60,285 nt of DNA from Anaerolineae bacterium (GTDB taxonomy: Bacteria; Chloroflexota; Anaerolineae; Aggregatilineales; Phototrophicaceae), in assembly GCA_022843385.1 (NCBI GenBank), contig JALHNT010000023.1, forward strand, positions 59,086-119,370, read 5' to 3'. The notes under the pieces were generated by a model. That model made no database searches and was not told the origin of the DNA. It saw only the letters and a program-made list of their open reading frames with translations. A program made the translations under genes and the position numbers. Positions 43,560 through 51,792 of the stretch are shown piece by piece. Positions within the stretch are counted from its first letter, which is position 1, and every line of letters begins with the position of its first letter.

Positions 43560-43919
43560 TCACGTCTTGAGACGTGCTCTCAGCCCTGCTTCGATTGCAT
43601 CTGCCCGCGTTGGGTACGAGCCAATTAGGATGTCCCCATGCAAGCTATAGCCCCAGCTTGTTTCATCGCGCTTGACGACCTTAAGGCCCAGGCGCGCCAA
43701 TGCCATCAGAATAGCCTGATGCGCTTCTGCCCAATCACGTTGGAGCGAGTCATCGCGTTCCAAGTCTTCTTTGGCATGTTGTAGGATTGGCAGCCATTCC
43801 TTGCCTTTTGCCACCCAATTTCGCTGTTGCATACGGGGATGGTCAACTAGGAATTGCATTTCCTGCATCATGGTTTCGATTGCCGTGACAGTTCGTGAAT
43901 TGACAGGTTGATTGCTCAT
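43560..43919 (-). CDS. Hypothetical protein (119 aa)
   Basis: A 119-residue soluble protein. The middle is helical (WLPILQHAKEDLERDD, EAHQAILMALARLGLKVVKRDETSWGYSL), and the end resembles a small wedge domain. No family is recognised. ATG 43919 is used. It is on the same strand and directly after the FAH gene (its stop is 43926), so it may be co-transcribed. Confidence 0.7.
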   Translation of the reverse strand: MSNQPVNSRTVTAIETMMQEMQFLVDHPRMQQRNWVAKGKEWLPILQHAKEDLERDDSLQRDWAEAHQAILMALARLGLKVVKRDETSWGYSLHGDILIGSYPTRADAIEAGLRARLKT

Positions 43920-43925
43920 CTTCGT

Positions 43926-44825
43926 CTATACCACCTTGACCGTGTTCGCCAGCGTGCCGATGCCATCGATGGTGATGGTGGTGACATCGCCAGCCTGCAA
44001 GGTGAAGTCGCTGGGGGGAACGATGCCGGTGCCGGTCAGCAGCATGACGCCATCCGGGAATTCGGCGCTGCGCCCCAGGTAGCCGAGCAGGCCAGGAATC
44101 TGGCGCTTGATACGGGCAGTGGAGACCTCTCCGCTGAACATGACCTGGTCGCTGCGGCTGATGCTCAGGCGGATGGTGGTGTGCGGCCATTCGTTGGACG
44201 GCGACAGGACAATGCCTGGCCCCATACCGCAGGACGCTTTGTAGACCTTGGCCTGCGGCAGATACAGCGGGTTCTCGCCTTCGATGTCGCGGCTGCTCAT
44301 GTCATTGCCGACGGTGAACCCTACCACTTCCATGCCGGGGTTGACCACCAGCGCCAGCTCCGGCTCCGGCACATTCCAGGTGGCATCCGCGCGGATGCCG
44401 ACTTCGCCCCAGGGGCCGATCACCCGTTTACCCTGCGCCTTGAAGAACAGCTCCGGGCGCTGCGCCTGGTACACACGAGCATAGATGTCACCGCCATCCT
44501 GCGCTTCTTCCTGACGGGCGGCACGACTGCGTTCATATGTCACACCAGCCGCCCAGACCTCCTGTTCATCACACGGTGCCAGCCAATGGGGGACGAAGGC
44601 TTGCGGCGCGGCGTTGAACTGTTCGGCACCATACGGGACGCCGGCTTCCCGCGCCAGCACCACCAGGCCATCGATGGCCTCCTGGATGTGTCCGACACTG
44701 TTCCGCAGAAATGCGCCTACGGTCGGCAGATGCTCGGTCACGTCGTAGACGGTATCTTCCAACCAGACGCCGACGCCTTCGCCACGCGCCGGATGATAAA
44801 AGCGAGTCAAAATAGGGGTGGTCAT
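43926..44825 (-). CDS. Fumarylacetoacetate hydrolase (FAH)-family protein
   Basis: A 299-residue FAH-fold enzyme. The metal-site signature EPELALVVNPGMEVVGFTVGNDMSSRDIEGENPLYLPQAKVYKASCGMGPGI is clear. The family includes acylpyruvases, 2-oxohept-3-ene-dioate hydratases and 2,4-didehydro-3-deoxy-L-rhamnonate hydrolase. With a sugar-acid dehydratase, aldolase, glycerate kinase and ketoglutarate-semialdehyde dehydrogenase nearby, a sugar-acid role is reasonable but not proven. Confidence 0.9.
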   Translation of the reverse strand: MTTPILTRFYHPARGEGVGVWLEDTVYDVTEHLPTVGAFLRNSVGHIQEAIDGLVVLAREAGVPYGAEQFNAAPQAFVPHWLAPCDEQEVWAAGVTYERSRAARQEEAQDGGDIYARVYQAQRPELFFKAQGKRVIGPWGEVGIRADATWNVPEPELALVVNPGMEVVGFTVGNDMSSRDIEGENPLYLPQAKVYKASCGMGPGIVLSPSNEWPHTTIRLSISRSDQVMFSGEVSTARIKRQIPGLLGYLGRSAEFPDGVMLLTGTGIVPPSDFTLQAGDVTTITIDGIGTLANTVKVV

Positions 44826-45104
44826 CCATCAATCCTTTGCCAAAAAATGCGCTTGATGAGGATGATTGTAACGCGAAAGTATGCTGCCTGTAGCCCCATA
44901 AGCACACGTCAAAGGCAATCTTTGGCATTAAGAGCGAGGCATCCGGCTAGCTGACAACTGTTCCCCCGCCGATTAAGGACTTGACTCTGGTAGCTATTTT
45001 GTTCTAAAATTGGAATTTGAAGGGATTCGCTTTTCCTGTAGTAACTTAACAATCCCATACCCTCATTGCAACTGGCGAGGAAAATACGCCCGGGTTCACA
45101 GCTT

Positions 45105-45560
45105 AGATTCACATACTGCAAAAAAGGCGGTGCAGAATCTGACGAATTTGCAGAATTATGGTAACTACTCAGGTGGGGTAGACAATGGTATTCCAATTCT
45201 TGAGCCTGTTTTCCCTGCAAAACATTGAGGTAAGAGGCGATGGATGCGAACGCCTCAACCAAAATCGACATTTTGTTATGCATTCATACATCAATATCGT
45301 TGTGATTAGCCGAGCCAAACTCTGCTATCTCAAGTTATAGGCACATCATCAAGAGATGATTAGTTGACCTTTGGTTAATTCACACCCCCTGAGTAGTTAC
45401 GAATTATGTGAATATTGCTGGCACTTTCCCTGTTCAGGTATAGGAAGTCTTAGGGAATAAAGACGCACCACCACAGCTTCCTGTGCGTGCTATTGTGTCT
45501 GGTCGTGATGGTTTTTTCGTTCAATCAGCAAAATCAGTAGCAACCAGGCATTGCATGGCT
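45105..45560. repeat. Third, partial copy of the extragenic repeat block, interrupted by a miniature element
   Basis: The gap 44826-45720 holds no gene. 45109-45161 (GATTCACATACTGCAAAAAAGG..GCAGAATCTGACGAATTTGCAGAATTATG) and 45401 onward (GAATTATGTGAAT, then TTTTCGTTCAATCAGCAAAATCAG) resemble 35437-35490 and 35789-35900 of copy B. The continuity is broken precisely by the 45162-45400 element. Confidence 0.6.
45162..45400. mobile_element. 239-bp miniature insertion element with 8-bp target duplication (IS66-like ends)
   Basis: The left end GTAACTACTCAGGTGG (45162 on) and right end CCCCCTGAGTAGTTAC (to 45400) are inverted repeats. GAATTATG flanks the element on both sides (45154-45161 and 45401-45408), a perfect 8-bp duplication. 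There is no transposase. About 80 bases at its right end, reverse-complemented, match the first 93 bases of the element at 60193. GTAA termini with 8-bp duplications are typical of IS66-type elements; family assignment is from memory. Confidence 0.85.
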
Positions 45561-45697
45561 TTCAGCACGCTAATGGCCTACTCCTCATCCGCGCTGGGTC
45601 CTGATGCGTAGTGTACTCTCGTTATTGACTGGGATCACATCGAATCCAGAAAGTTACGATTCATCCACTTCTCAGTAACAATCAGTTGAAAACTGTG

Positions 45698-45703
45698 TAT
45701 AAT
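45698..45703 (+). promoter_or_regulatory. Predicted -10 box of the TetR gene
   Basis: TATAAT matches the consensus and lies directly before the TetR operator, giving an expected start about 10 bases before the start codon. The -35 region is weak. Confidence 0.6.
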
Positions 45704-45720
45704 TCTACACAGGTGTAGAA
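45703..45720 (+). promoter_or_regulatory. TetR operator 1
   Basis: A perfect 18-bp palindrome, TTCTACAC-AG-GTGTAGAA, ending one base before the TetR start codon and overlapping the -10. The same half-sites recur at 46335-46352, so the TetR product probably represses itself here. Confidence 0.85.
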
Positions 45721-46314
45721 ATGGAACCAACGGATAACGCGACTTACCAACGGATACTCGATGCTGCCGAATGGCTGTTTAACCAGCACGGCTACAACGG
45801 GGTCAGGCTTCAGGACATTGCCCGGCGGGTCGAGATGCGTCATGCCTCGCTGTATTACTACGCGCCGGAAGGCAAGGAGCAGCTCTACGTCGCGGTGATG
45901 GAGCGCAGTTTTCAGCGTCATGCCGAAGGGCTGACGACCGCGATCATCGAGGCTGGCGACGACTTCCGTGACCAGATGGTTGCGGTGGCCGAGTGGTTCG
46001 CCACCCATCCGCCGCTGGAATTGGGGCGGATCGTGCGTTCGGATATGCCCTCCATCAATCCTGACAAGGCCGAGTATCTCATCAATCTGTCGCTAGTCTC
46101 GCTGCGGATGCCGATTGTGGTGGCGCTGCGTCATGCCATGAAACGCGAGCTGGTGCGGGTGGATGACCCGGAGTTCGCCGCGATGGGGTTGATCGGCCTG
46201 CTGCAAAGCGTCCACAACATTCCAGGGCGTTTTGTGCCGTCGGAAGAGGCACGGGTTCAGGCGGCCAAAGCCTCGGTGGATATGCTGCTGTTGGGTTGGC
46301 TGGCGCGGGATTAG
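45721..46314 (+). CDS. TetR/AcrR-family transcriptional regulator
   Basis: A 197-residue regulator. The helix-turn-helix is NQHGYNGVRLQDIARRVEMRHASLYYYAPEGKEQLYVAV (about residues 19-57). The C-domain binds an unknown ligand (RIVRSDMPSINPDKAEYLINLSLVS). The start codon abuts a palindromic operator, and an identical type of site precedes the downstream YdeI-like gene 46365-46913, so the regulator likely controls both. Confidence 0.9.
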   Translation: MEPTDNATYQRILDAAEWLFNQHGYNGVRLQDIARRVEMRHASLYYYAPEGKEQLYVAVMERSFQRHAEGLTTAIIEAGDDFRDQMVAVAEWFATHPPLELGRIVRSDMPSINPDKAEYLINLSLVSLRMPIVVALRHAMKRELVRVDDPEFAAMGLIGLLQSVHNIPGRFVPSEEARVQAAKASVDMLLLGWLARD

Positions 46315-46334
46315 CCCCTTTTTTTGTCGAGCAA

Positions 46335-46352
46335 TTCTACAAGTGTGTAGAA
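46335..46352 (+). promoter_or_regulatory. TetR operator 2
   Basis: TTCTACA-AGTG-TGTAGAA shares both half-sites and length with operator 1. It lies 12 bases before the start of the YdeI-like gene, next to the ribosome-binding site AAGGAG. Confidence 0.8.
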
Positions 46353-46364
46353 AAGGAGCGAGAT

Positions 46365-46913
46365 ATGGAGATCACCCAGACGTTACAGGTCACTGATCGG
46401 TCGGAGTGGCGCCGGTGGTTGAGCGCCAATCACGCGACGGTCAGCGAAATCTGGCTCATCTACGCCAGCCGGGCATCGGGCCAGCCGCGCATTCCCTATC
46501 TGGATGCGGTCGAAGAAGCGCTGTGCTTCGGCTGGATCGACGGCATCGAGAAGAAAATGGATGCGGATCACTCGGCGCAGCGCTTCACCCCGCGCCGCCC
46601 CAAAAGCAACTGGACTGAACTGAACAAGGAACGCGCTCGTCGCCTGATCGCTCAGGGGTTGATGACCGAGGCCGGACGCGCCAAACTGCCCGATCTCGCG
46701 CCAGAGAGCTTCCGCTTCCCAGCGGATATTCTGGCGGCGTTGCAGGCTGATCCGCAGACCTGGGAGAACTTTCAGCGCTTCCCGGAGTCGTACAAGCGCA
46801 TCCGCGTCGGCTTCATTGAAGAGATGCGGAAACAGCCAACCGTGTTCCAACAACGGCTGGACAACTTCATTCGCAAGACCCGCGCCAACAAGCTGTTCGG
46901 CGTCTGGGAATAG
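46365..46913 (+). CDS. YdeI/OmpD-associated family protein
   Basis: A 182-residue protein. The YdeI family pattern is visible: VSEIWLIYASRASG, YLDAVEEALCFGWIDGIEKKMD, FTPRRPKSNWTELNKERARRLIAQGLM, and a C-terminal DUF1905-like part. The function is unknown; in some bacteria it is linked to peptide or antibiotic resistance. ATG 46365 follows AAGGAG. It lies behind a TetR operator and so is probably induced by the ligand of the TetR regulator. Confidence 0.87.
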   Translation: MEITQTLQVTDRSEWRRWLSANHATVSEIWLIYASRASGQPRIPYLDAVEEALCFGWIDGIEKKMDADHSAQRFTPRRPKSNWTELNKERARRLIAQGLMTEAGRAKLPDLAPESFRFPADILAALQADPQTWENFQRFPESYKRIRVGFIEEMRKQPTVFQQRLDNFIRKTRANKLFGVWE

Positions 46914-46941
46914 ACCAACCCATCTTAAGGAGAGTCAACTG

Positions 46942-47619
46942 ATGTTATCGATGTCGGAGTCGGCTACCAACCTGGTGATTCGCCGCGCCACCCGTGACGA
47001 CCTGGGCTTTGTCGCCTGGTGTAATTATGAGTCGTCGTCGCCCTATCCCGGTTTCTGCTACTGGGACCCGCTGCTGGACGGGCTGAATACGCCCACGATG
47101 GGCTTCATTGAAGCGGTGTTTCACGCCGATGCGCTGGCGTTTGGTCGGGTCGAGGATTTCTGGGTGGTCGAAGCCGAGGGCAAGCGGTTGGGGGGCGCAT
47201 CGGGCTTTGTGATGGATGAAGAGGATTATCGTCCGCTGCGGCTGAACCGAATGGCGGATGTGGCTGCCCGGCTCGGTTGGGATGCGGCGACGCTCACCGT
47301 GTTTCTCGACCGTTACGCGATGGTGTGGCGCGATCCCCAGGATAGCACGCTGGCCTCGGCTGCGTCCTGGACGATTGAATGCGTGGCGGTGGTGCCAGAG
47401 GCGCGCGGTCAGGGAATTGCCGGGAAACTCCTGCAAGCCGTACTGGATGAAGGTCGGCTGCGCGGGTTCAGCCACGCGGCGATCGCGGTCACCAGCGGCA
47501 ATGAAGCCGCCCAACGGGTGTACGAGCGCCTCGGCTTTCAGATGTACATCACCTATGGGGCGGATTACTTCGACGGCCAGTTCCCCGGCACGACCAAGTA
47601 CCGTTATCGGTTGAACTGA
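46942..47619 (+). CDS. GNAT-family N-acetyltransferase
   Basis: A 225-residue acetyltransferase. The acetyl-CoA loop reads IECVAVVPEARGQGIAGKLLQAVLDEGRLRGFSHAAIAVTSGNEAAQRVYERLGF (RGQGIAG). The first 40 residues hold the family's variable part (NYESSSPYPGFCYWDP). ATG 46942 has the ribosome-binding site AAGGAGAG. The third gene after the TetR regulator; it may be part of the same regulon or not. Confidence 0.9.
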   Translation: MLSMSESATNLVIRRATRDDLGFVAWCNYESSSPYPGFCYWDPLLDGLNTPTMGFIEAVFHADALAFGRVEDFWVVEAEGKRLGGASGFVMDEEDYRPLRLNRMADVAARLGWDAATLTVFLDRYAMVWRDPQDSTLASAASWTIECVAVVPEARGQGIAGKLLQAVLDEGRLRGFSHAAIAVTSGNEAAQRVYERLGFQMYITYGADYFDGQFPGTTKYRYRLN

Positions 47620-47628
47620 TGAACCTCA

Positions 47629-47656
47629 CCCCCTCTCCAATGGGTTGGAGAGGGGG
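47629..47656. terminator. Hairpin after the GNAT gene
   Basis: A 12-bp perfect stem (CCCCCTCTCCAA at 47629-47640, TTGGAGAGGGGG at 47645-47656) with loop TGGG. There is no T-run, so it may be a repeat rather than a terminator. Confidence 0.5.
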
Positions 47657-47699
47657 AGCCAGATGCAGAGAGACGGGGGTGAGGTTTCTGAAGCAAAAG

Positions 47700-49124
47700 T
47701 TAAGCCACCGGCGGCGAGGCGGTGGTGATGAACCAGGCGACGAAGAGCAGCGCGACCAGCAGCGCCCCGGCACCGACCCAGGTGACCTGTCGCCGGTTGA
47801 CCAGCGCTTCGGTCTGGGTTTGGCTTTCGGTCTCGCCCAGCCGGCGCAGCCACGATCCGAGCCACTGCCCGGCCCAGCCAGCGATGACCGCCATCAGGCT
47901 GCCGAAGACGATCATGCCGATGACCACCGTCGGCAGCAGGCGCGGATAGTAGAGCAACTGACCAATCAGGGGCAGGCCAATGACGAAGGTCGTCAGCGCC
48001 AGGGCGATGCTGCCGCCGATCCAGGTGGTCGGTGCTTCGATCTTCCCGCCGCGCAGTCGCCAGGCATACCACAGGTCGAGGGCAATCATGGGTGCCAGGA
48101 TAATCACATTGGTCTTGAAGCTCATATTCGCCGGCGGTTCGGCCGCGCCGAAGATCGCCAGCAGTAACAACCGCAGCGCCAACGCCAGGCCGAACACCAG
48201 GGTGGCCGCGCCGACACGCCGCGTCAGATGCAGCGCCGTCATGCCGATGAAAACGCCCATGCTGATGATGACCACCGGGTAGAGCCACTCCGGGCGCTGG
48301 AACAAGCCATAGTCGGACGAGAAGACCGGGCCGATGGCCTCCCATTCGGTGGTGCCAAACTGGAACAACACAGTCGCGGCCAGCATCAGCATGACGATGG
48401 TCACGGCTTCGTTCAGGCCAACCGATCCGAGAATGCGCCAGGGATGGCGCTCTGCCAGCGAGAACTGGATGCTGCTGCCGACGATCATGACCGTCAGCAA
48501 GCCCATGCCCAGCAGCAGATGCGGCAGGCTCCAGGCGGTGATGTCCAGGCCGAAGATGCTGTGCCAGAGCGGGTCAAAGGGCGCGGTCAAGGCCTGAAAG
48601 CCGGCGGCCAGCGTGAGCAGCCCGACCAGCGGCTCGGAACGAAAACGCTGGCGCATCGTGCCGCGCCCGCGCTGCATGATGAGCGCCATGCCACCCAGGG
48701 CGAACAGGGCATTGATGCCCATGCCCATATAGAGGAGGATGTGCGGACGCCACCAGAAGTCGTTGACGACTTCACCGACGCCGTACAGTCGGTGCCACAG
48801 CTCGTCCCAGAACAGACCGATGGTGATGAGGGCTGCGGCGATGGTCGCGCCGGTGCCGACGAGCTGGCGAATCAACGGCGTGGGTGTTTTGGTGACCAAT
48901 TGGCGCTGCTGTTTTTCCGGCAGCGGGCTGAAATAGAACCAGTAGACCAGGAAGCCAAAGAAGAGGACGACGCCGATCAGGAAAGCCAGCCCCAGCGCCA
49001 GCGTCCCAACGGCAACACTTTGGGGAAAGCCACCCCAATAGGCCAGCAGCAGCAGCAGCGCCATGACGGCGACAGCCACCACAACCGGACGCCGCTGCTC
49101 CAATCTCTCGGTCAGGTTATTCAT
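47700..49124 (-). CDS. Large multi-pass membrane protein, unknown
   Basis: A 474-residue integral membrane protein with about 12 hydrophobic helices and no known motif. Noted: WDELWHRLYGVGEVVNDFWWRPHILLYMGMG, PFDPLWHSIFGLDITAWSLPHLLLGMGL, and a conserved-looking SSIQFSLAERHPW loop. His residues in the WH-type helices (ELWH, LWHS) are suggestive of a metal or heme ligand but unproven. A 171-base gap separates it from the dehydrogenase gene. Confidence 0.8.
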   Translation of the reverse strand: MNNLTERLEQRRPVVVAVAVMALLLLLAYWGGFPQSVAVGTLALGLAFLIGVVLFFGFLVYWFYFSPLPEKQQRQLVTKTPTPLIRQLVGTGATIAAALITIGLFWDELWHRLYGVGEVVNDFWWRPHILLYMGMGINALFALGGMALIMQRGRGTMRQRFRSEPLVGLLTLAAGFQALTAPFDPLWHSIFGLDITAWSLPHLLLGMGLLTVMIVGSSIQFSLAERHPWRILGSVGLNEAVTIVMLMLAATVLFQFGTTEWEAIGPVFSSDYGLFQRPEWLYPVVIISMGVFIGMTALHLTRRVGAATLVFGLALALRLLLLAIFGAAEPPANMSFKTNVIILAPMIALDLWYAWRLRGGKIEAPTTWIGGSIALALTTFVIGLPLIGQLLYYPRLLPTVVIGMIVFGSLMAVIAGWAGQWLGSWLRRLGETESQTQTEALVNRRQVTWVGAGALLVALLFVAWFITTASPPVA

Positions 49125-49222
49125 CTCGCGCCCCCTTATTCCAGTAACTCCCCAACGATTCTAGCGCGTTTGTCAATCAGCCACCAATGGCCTCGCGCGT
49201 CTAGACAGCCCTCATCCCCCAA

Positions 49223-49247
49223 CCCCTTCTCCCACTGGGCGAAGGGG
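49223..49247. other. CCCCTTC/GAAGGGG hairpin
   Basis: CCCCTTC at 49223-49229 pairs with GAAGGGG at 49241-49247 over an 11-nt loop, between the large membrane protein (minus strand) and the dehydrogenase stop (minus strand). Probably a repeat. No T-run. Confidence 0.35.
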
Positions 49248-49295
49248 AGCTTAACGCCGCCGAGTCGGTTATCCAAGCTGTGTAGGAGTGACACC

Positions 49296-50894
49296 CTAAA
49301 GTGAAATCCTCTCGCGTGTCAGCTCATTATTCACGGTGCGCCAGATGCCCAGCGGGTTGGCATTTTGCAGCGCCTGGGGCAGCAGCCCGTCTGGCATATT
49401 CTGGAACGCCACCGGACGCAGGAAGCGCTTGATAGCAGTCAAACCAACCGAGGTCGTCGCCGGCGCGGTGGTGGCGGGATACGGGCCGCCGTGCTGTTGC
49501 GCATGAACGACTTCGACGCCGGTCGGGAAACCATTCCAGATCAGGCGTCCGGCTTTTTCGCGCAGGCCGCCGTAGATGGTGGCGGCCAACGCCTGTTCGT
49601 GATTTTCGGCGTGGATGGTGGCGGTCAGGTTGCCATGCAGGGCGAAGACGCAGCGCAGCAGCTCTTCTTCTGACTGGCAGACGACGAACAGCGTCACCGG
49701 GCCGAAGTGTTCGGTTTGCAGCAGCGAGTCGCTGATGAAGGCCGCGCCGGTGGTTTGCAGCACGGTGTTGGCATAGCAGTAGCTCTCGCTCTCCGGGACG
49801 ATGCCGCCGGTGAGGGTATGGACAGCCTCGCGCGATTGGGTCTGCGCCACCACATGCTCCAGCCCGCTTTCGATGGCGGCGTTCAGCAGCACGCCGACGG
49901 GTCGAGCGGCCATCTTGTCTTTGACGGTATGGATGAAGGCAGCGCTCTGGTCGTTCTGGAGCAGCAGCACCAGTCCGGGGTTGGTGCAGAACTGACCGCT
50001 GCCCAGCGTGGCTGATGCAACCAAGCCCTCCGCCAGCGATTCGGCGCGGGCTTCAATCGCTCCGGGCAGGATAACGCTGGGATTGATGCTGCCCATCTCG
50101 GCATAGACCGGGATGGGGGTTTCGCGTCTGGCGGCGCTGTCGAACAGGGCGCGTCCCCCGCGCAGCGAGCCGGTGAAGCCGACCGCGGCCAGGCGTGGAT
50201 GCTGCACCAGCATTTGCCCGACTTCGATGGTGTTGCCCTGCACCAGCGAGAACCAGCCTTTGGGGAAATCGCTGGCTTCGACGGCGCGGTTGACAGCGAT
50301 GGCGAATAACTCCGATGTGGCGGGATGACCGGGATGGGCTTTGACGATCACCGGGCAGCCAGCCGCCCAGGCCGAGGCTGTATCGCCACCACAGACGGCG
50401 AAGGCGAAGGGAAAGTTGCTGGCGGAAAACACCGCAACCGGGCCGATAGGGAACAACATGCGGCGGATGTCCGGGCGCGGCGCGGGCTGGCGGTCGGGCA
50501 AGGCGGTGTCGATGATCGCTTCCACATAGGAGCCTTCGCGCAGCAGTCGAGCGAAGGCCTGCAATTGCCCGGTGGTGCGTCCGCGTTCGCCGGTCAGTCG
50601 CGGCAGGCCGAGGGCGGTTTCCATGTCGGCGGTTTGCAACAGTTCATCGCCCAGCCCGTTGATCTCGTCGGCGACGCGCTCCAGAAAATCCGCCAGACGA
50701 GAGGCGGGATAATGGCGCGTTTGCTCGAAGGCTTCGGCAGCCGAGATGACCGCGCGGTGGATTTCGTCAGCGGTGGCATTGGTGAAGGCCACGCCCCCAG
50801 CCTGTTTGTTGCGGGGATTGACGCTGGTGAAGGTGGATGCGCCGCGAGCGCTGGGGCTGCCCGCGATGAAATTCATTCCGGTGAGAGTCGTCAT
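49296..50894 (-). CDS. Aldehyde dehydrogenase, alpha-ketoglutarate-semialdehyde type
   Basis: A 532-residue ALDH-superfamily enzyme. The catalytic Cys is in GSGQFCTNPGLVLL, the Glu region is VYAEMGSINPSVILPGAI, and the conserved FGPVTLFVVCQSEEELL is present. It resembles 2,5-dioxovalerate/alpha-ketoglutarate semialdehyde dehydrogenases of the D-glucarate, D-arabinose or galacturonate pathways that give 2-oxoglutarate. ATG 50894 follows GGAGACC; the upstream open frame to 51089 overlaps the divergent DM13 gene and is rejected. Confidence 0.88.
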   Translation of the reverse strand: MTTLTGMNFIAGSPSARGASTFTSVNPRNKQAGGVAFTNATADEIHRAVISAAEAFEQTRHYPASRLADFLERVADEINGLGDELLQTADMETALGLPRLTGERGRTTGQLQAFARLLREGSYVEAIIDTALPDRQPAPRPDIRRMLFPIGPVAVFSASNFPFAFAVCGGDTASAWAAGCPVIVKAHPGHPATSELFAIAVNRAVEASDFPKGWFSLVQGNTIEVGQMLVQHPRLAAVGFTGSLRGGRALFDSAARRETPIPVYAEMGSINPSVILPGAIEARAESLAEGLVASATLGSGQFCTNPGLVLLLQNDQSAAFIHTVKDKMAARPVGVLLNAAIESGLEHVVAQTQSREAVHTLTGGIVPESESYCYANTVLQTTGAAFISDSLLQTEHFGPVTLFVVCQSEEELLRCVFALHGNLTATIHAENHEQALAATIYGGLREKAGRLIWNGFPTGVEVVHAQQHGGPYPATTAPATTSVGLTAIKRFLRPVAFQNMPDGLLPQALQNANPLGIWRTVNNELTRERISL

Positions 50895-51075
50895 GGTGCA
50901 GGGTCTCCGGCAAAAGGCAGGTTTAGCTCTGATTATAACGAACGGGCTGGTTCTGTGGGTAATGCCGCATCGGGCGAGATAAATATTCGATGAGTCGGGC
51001 AGAAGCGGCGTAACGACTGGCGCTCGTGCCAGACCAATGGGTGTCGTACTGTTATGGAGTTGAGGTGTAAGCGTA

Positions 51076-51594
51076 ATGAACAGGATCAAGCAAAATCGTC
51101 GTTGGGTTGCAGTGGTTGGGGTCGTGCTGGTGGTGCTGGCATTCCCCTTGTGGCGTCCGTTATTCGTGGATGATGTGGTTGACGAGTCCTTTCCGATGGC
51201 GGCTCAGGCCAGCGATGTTGAAGCCGTGATGGAATCAACGACCGGCGAGCCGCTGCTGACTCTGCGCGTCGGCAGCTTTGTCGATGGGCAGGGTTTCTAT
51301 CAGGCGGAGGGAACCGCGACCATTTATCAACTGGCCGATGGGTCGCGGGTGCTGCGCTTCGAGAACTTTCGCACCACCAATGGGCCGCAGCTACACGTCT
51401 ATCTGGCTTCAAATGACGCGCCTGAACACGCGGGTGAATTGGGGCGCTACCTGGATCTGGGTGCGCTGAAGGGCAATGTCGGCGATCAGAATTATGTCAT
51501 CCCGGCGGAGGTGGATCTGTCGCAGTTCAACAGCGTGGTCATCTACTGTGTGCCGTTTGAGCGCGTCTTCGGCTACGCGACGCTGACGGTCTGA
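51076..51594 (+). CDS. DM13-domain protein
   Basis: A 172-residue protein with an N-terminal membrane anchor or signal (RRWVAVVGVVLVVLAFPLW). The domain shows GEGTATIYQLADGSRVLRFENFRTTNGPQLHVYLASND and the final VDLSQFNSVVIYCVPFERVFGYATL with the conserved Cys (VVIYC), as expected of DM13, proposed to take part in redox or adhesion chemistry. ATG 51076 follows TGTAAGCGTA (weak site). Confidence 0.88.
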   Translation: MNRIKQNRRWVAVVGVVLVVLAFPLWRPLFVDDVVDESFPMAAQASDVEAVMESTTGEPLLTLRVGSFVDGQGFYQAEGTATIYQLADGSRVLRFENFRTTNGPQLHVYLASNDAPEHAGELGRYLDLGALKGNVGDQNYVIPAEVDLSQFNSVVIYCVPFERVFGYATLTV

Positions 51595-51607
51595 AATCTG
51601 ATTGCGG

Positions 51608-51634
51608 AGGGCGGCTGTTCTGGGTCGCCCTTTT
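51608..51634 (+). terminator. Terminator after DM13 gene
   Basis: A 6-bp stem (AGGGCG at 51608-51613, CGCCCT at 51626-51631) followed by TTTT, 13 bases after the stop codon. Confidence 0.6.
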
Positions 51635-51792
51635 GCCTCTATTTTCCTTCTCCCATGCCAGGTCAGGGCAAACCGATTGAGTGATCGTCTCGTAAAATCC
51701 TTCACCACAGGTCTTAACCGACGCGGCTGGTCACGAACCGCTCCGCCTGAAACTAAGAACCAACAACTAACAGCTAGAAACTGATAACTTCC

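Noticed and set aside
44909..45283. 124-codon minus-strand frame
   Set aside because: Crosses the miniature element border and repeat sequence; no ribosome-binding site or family.
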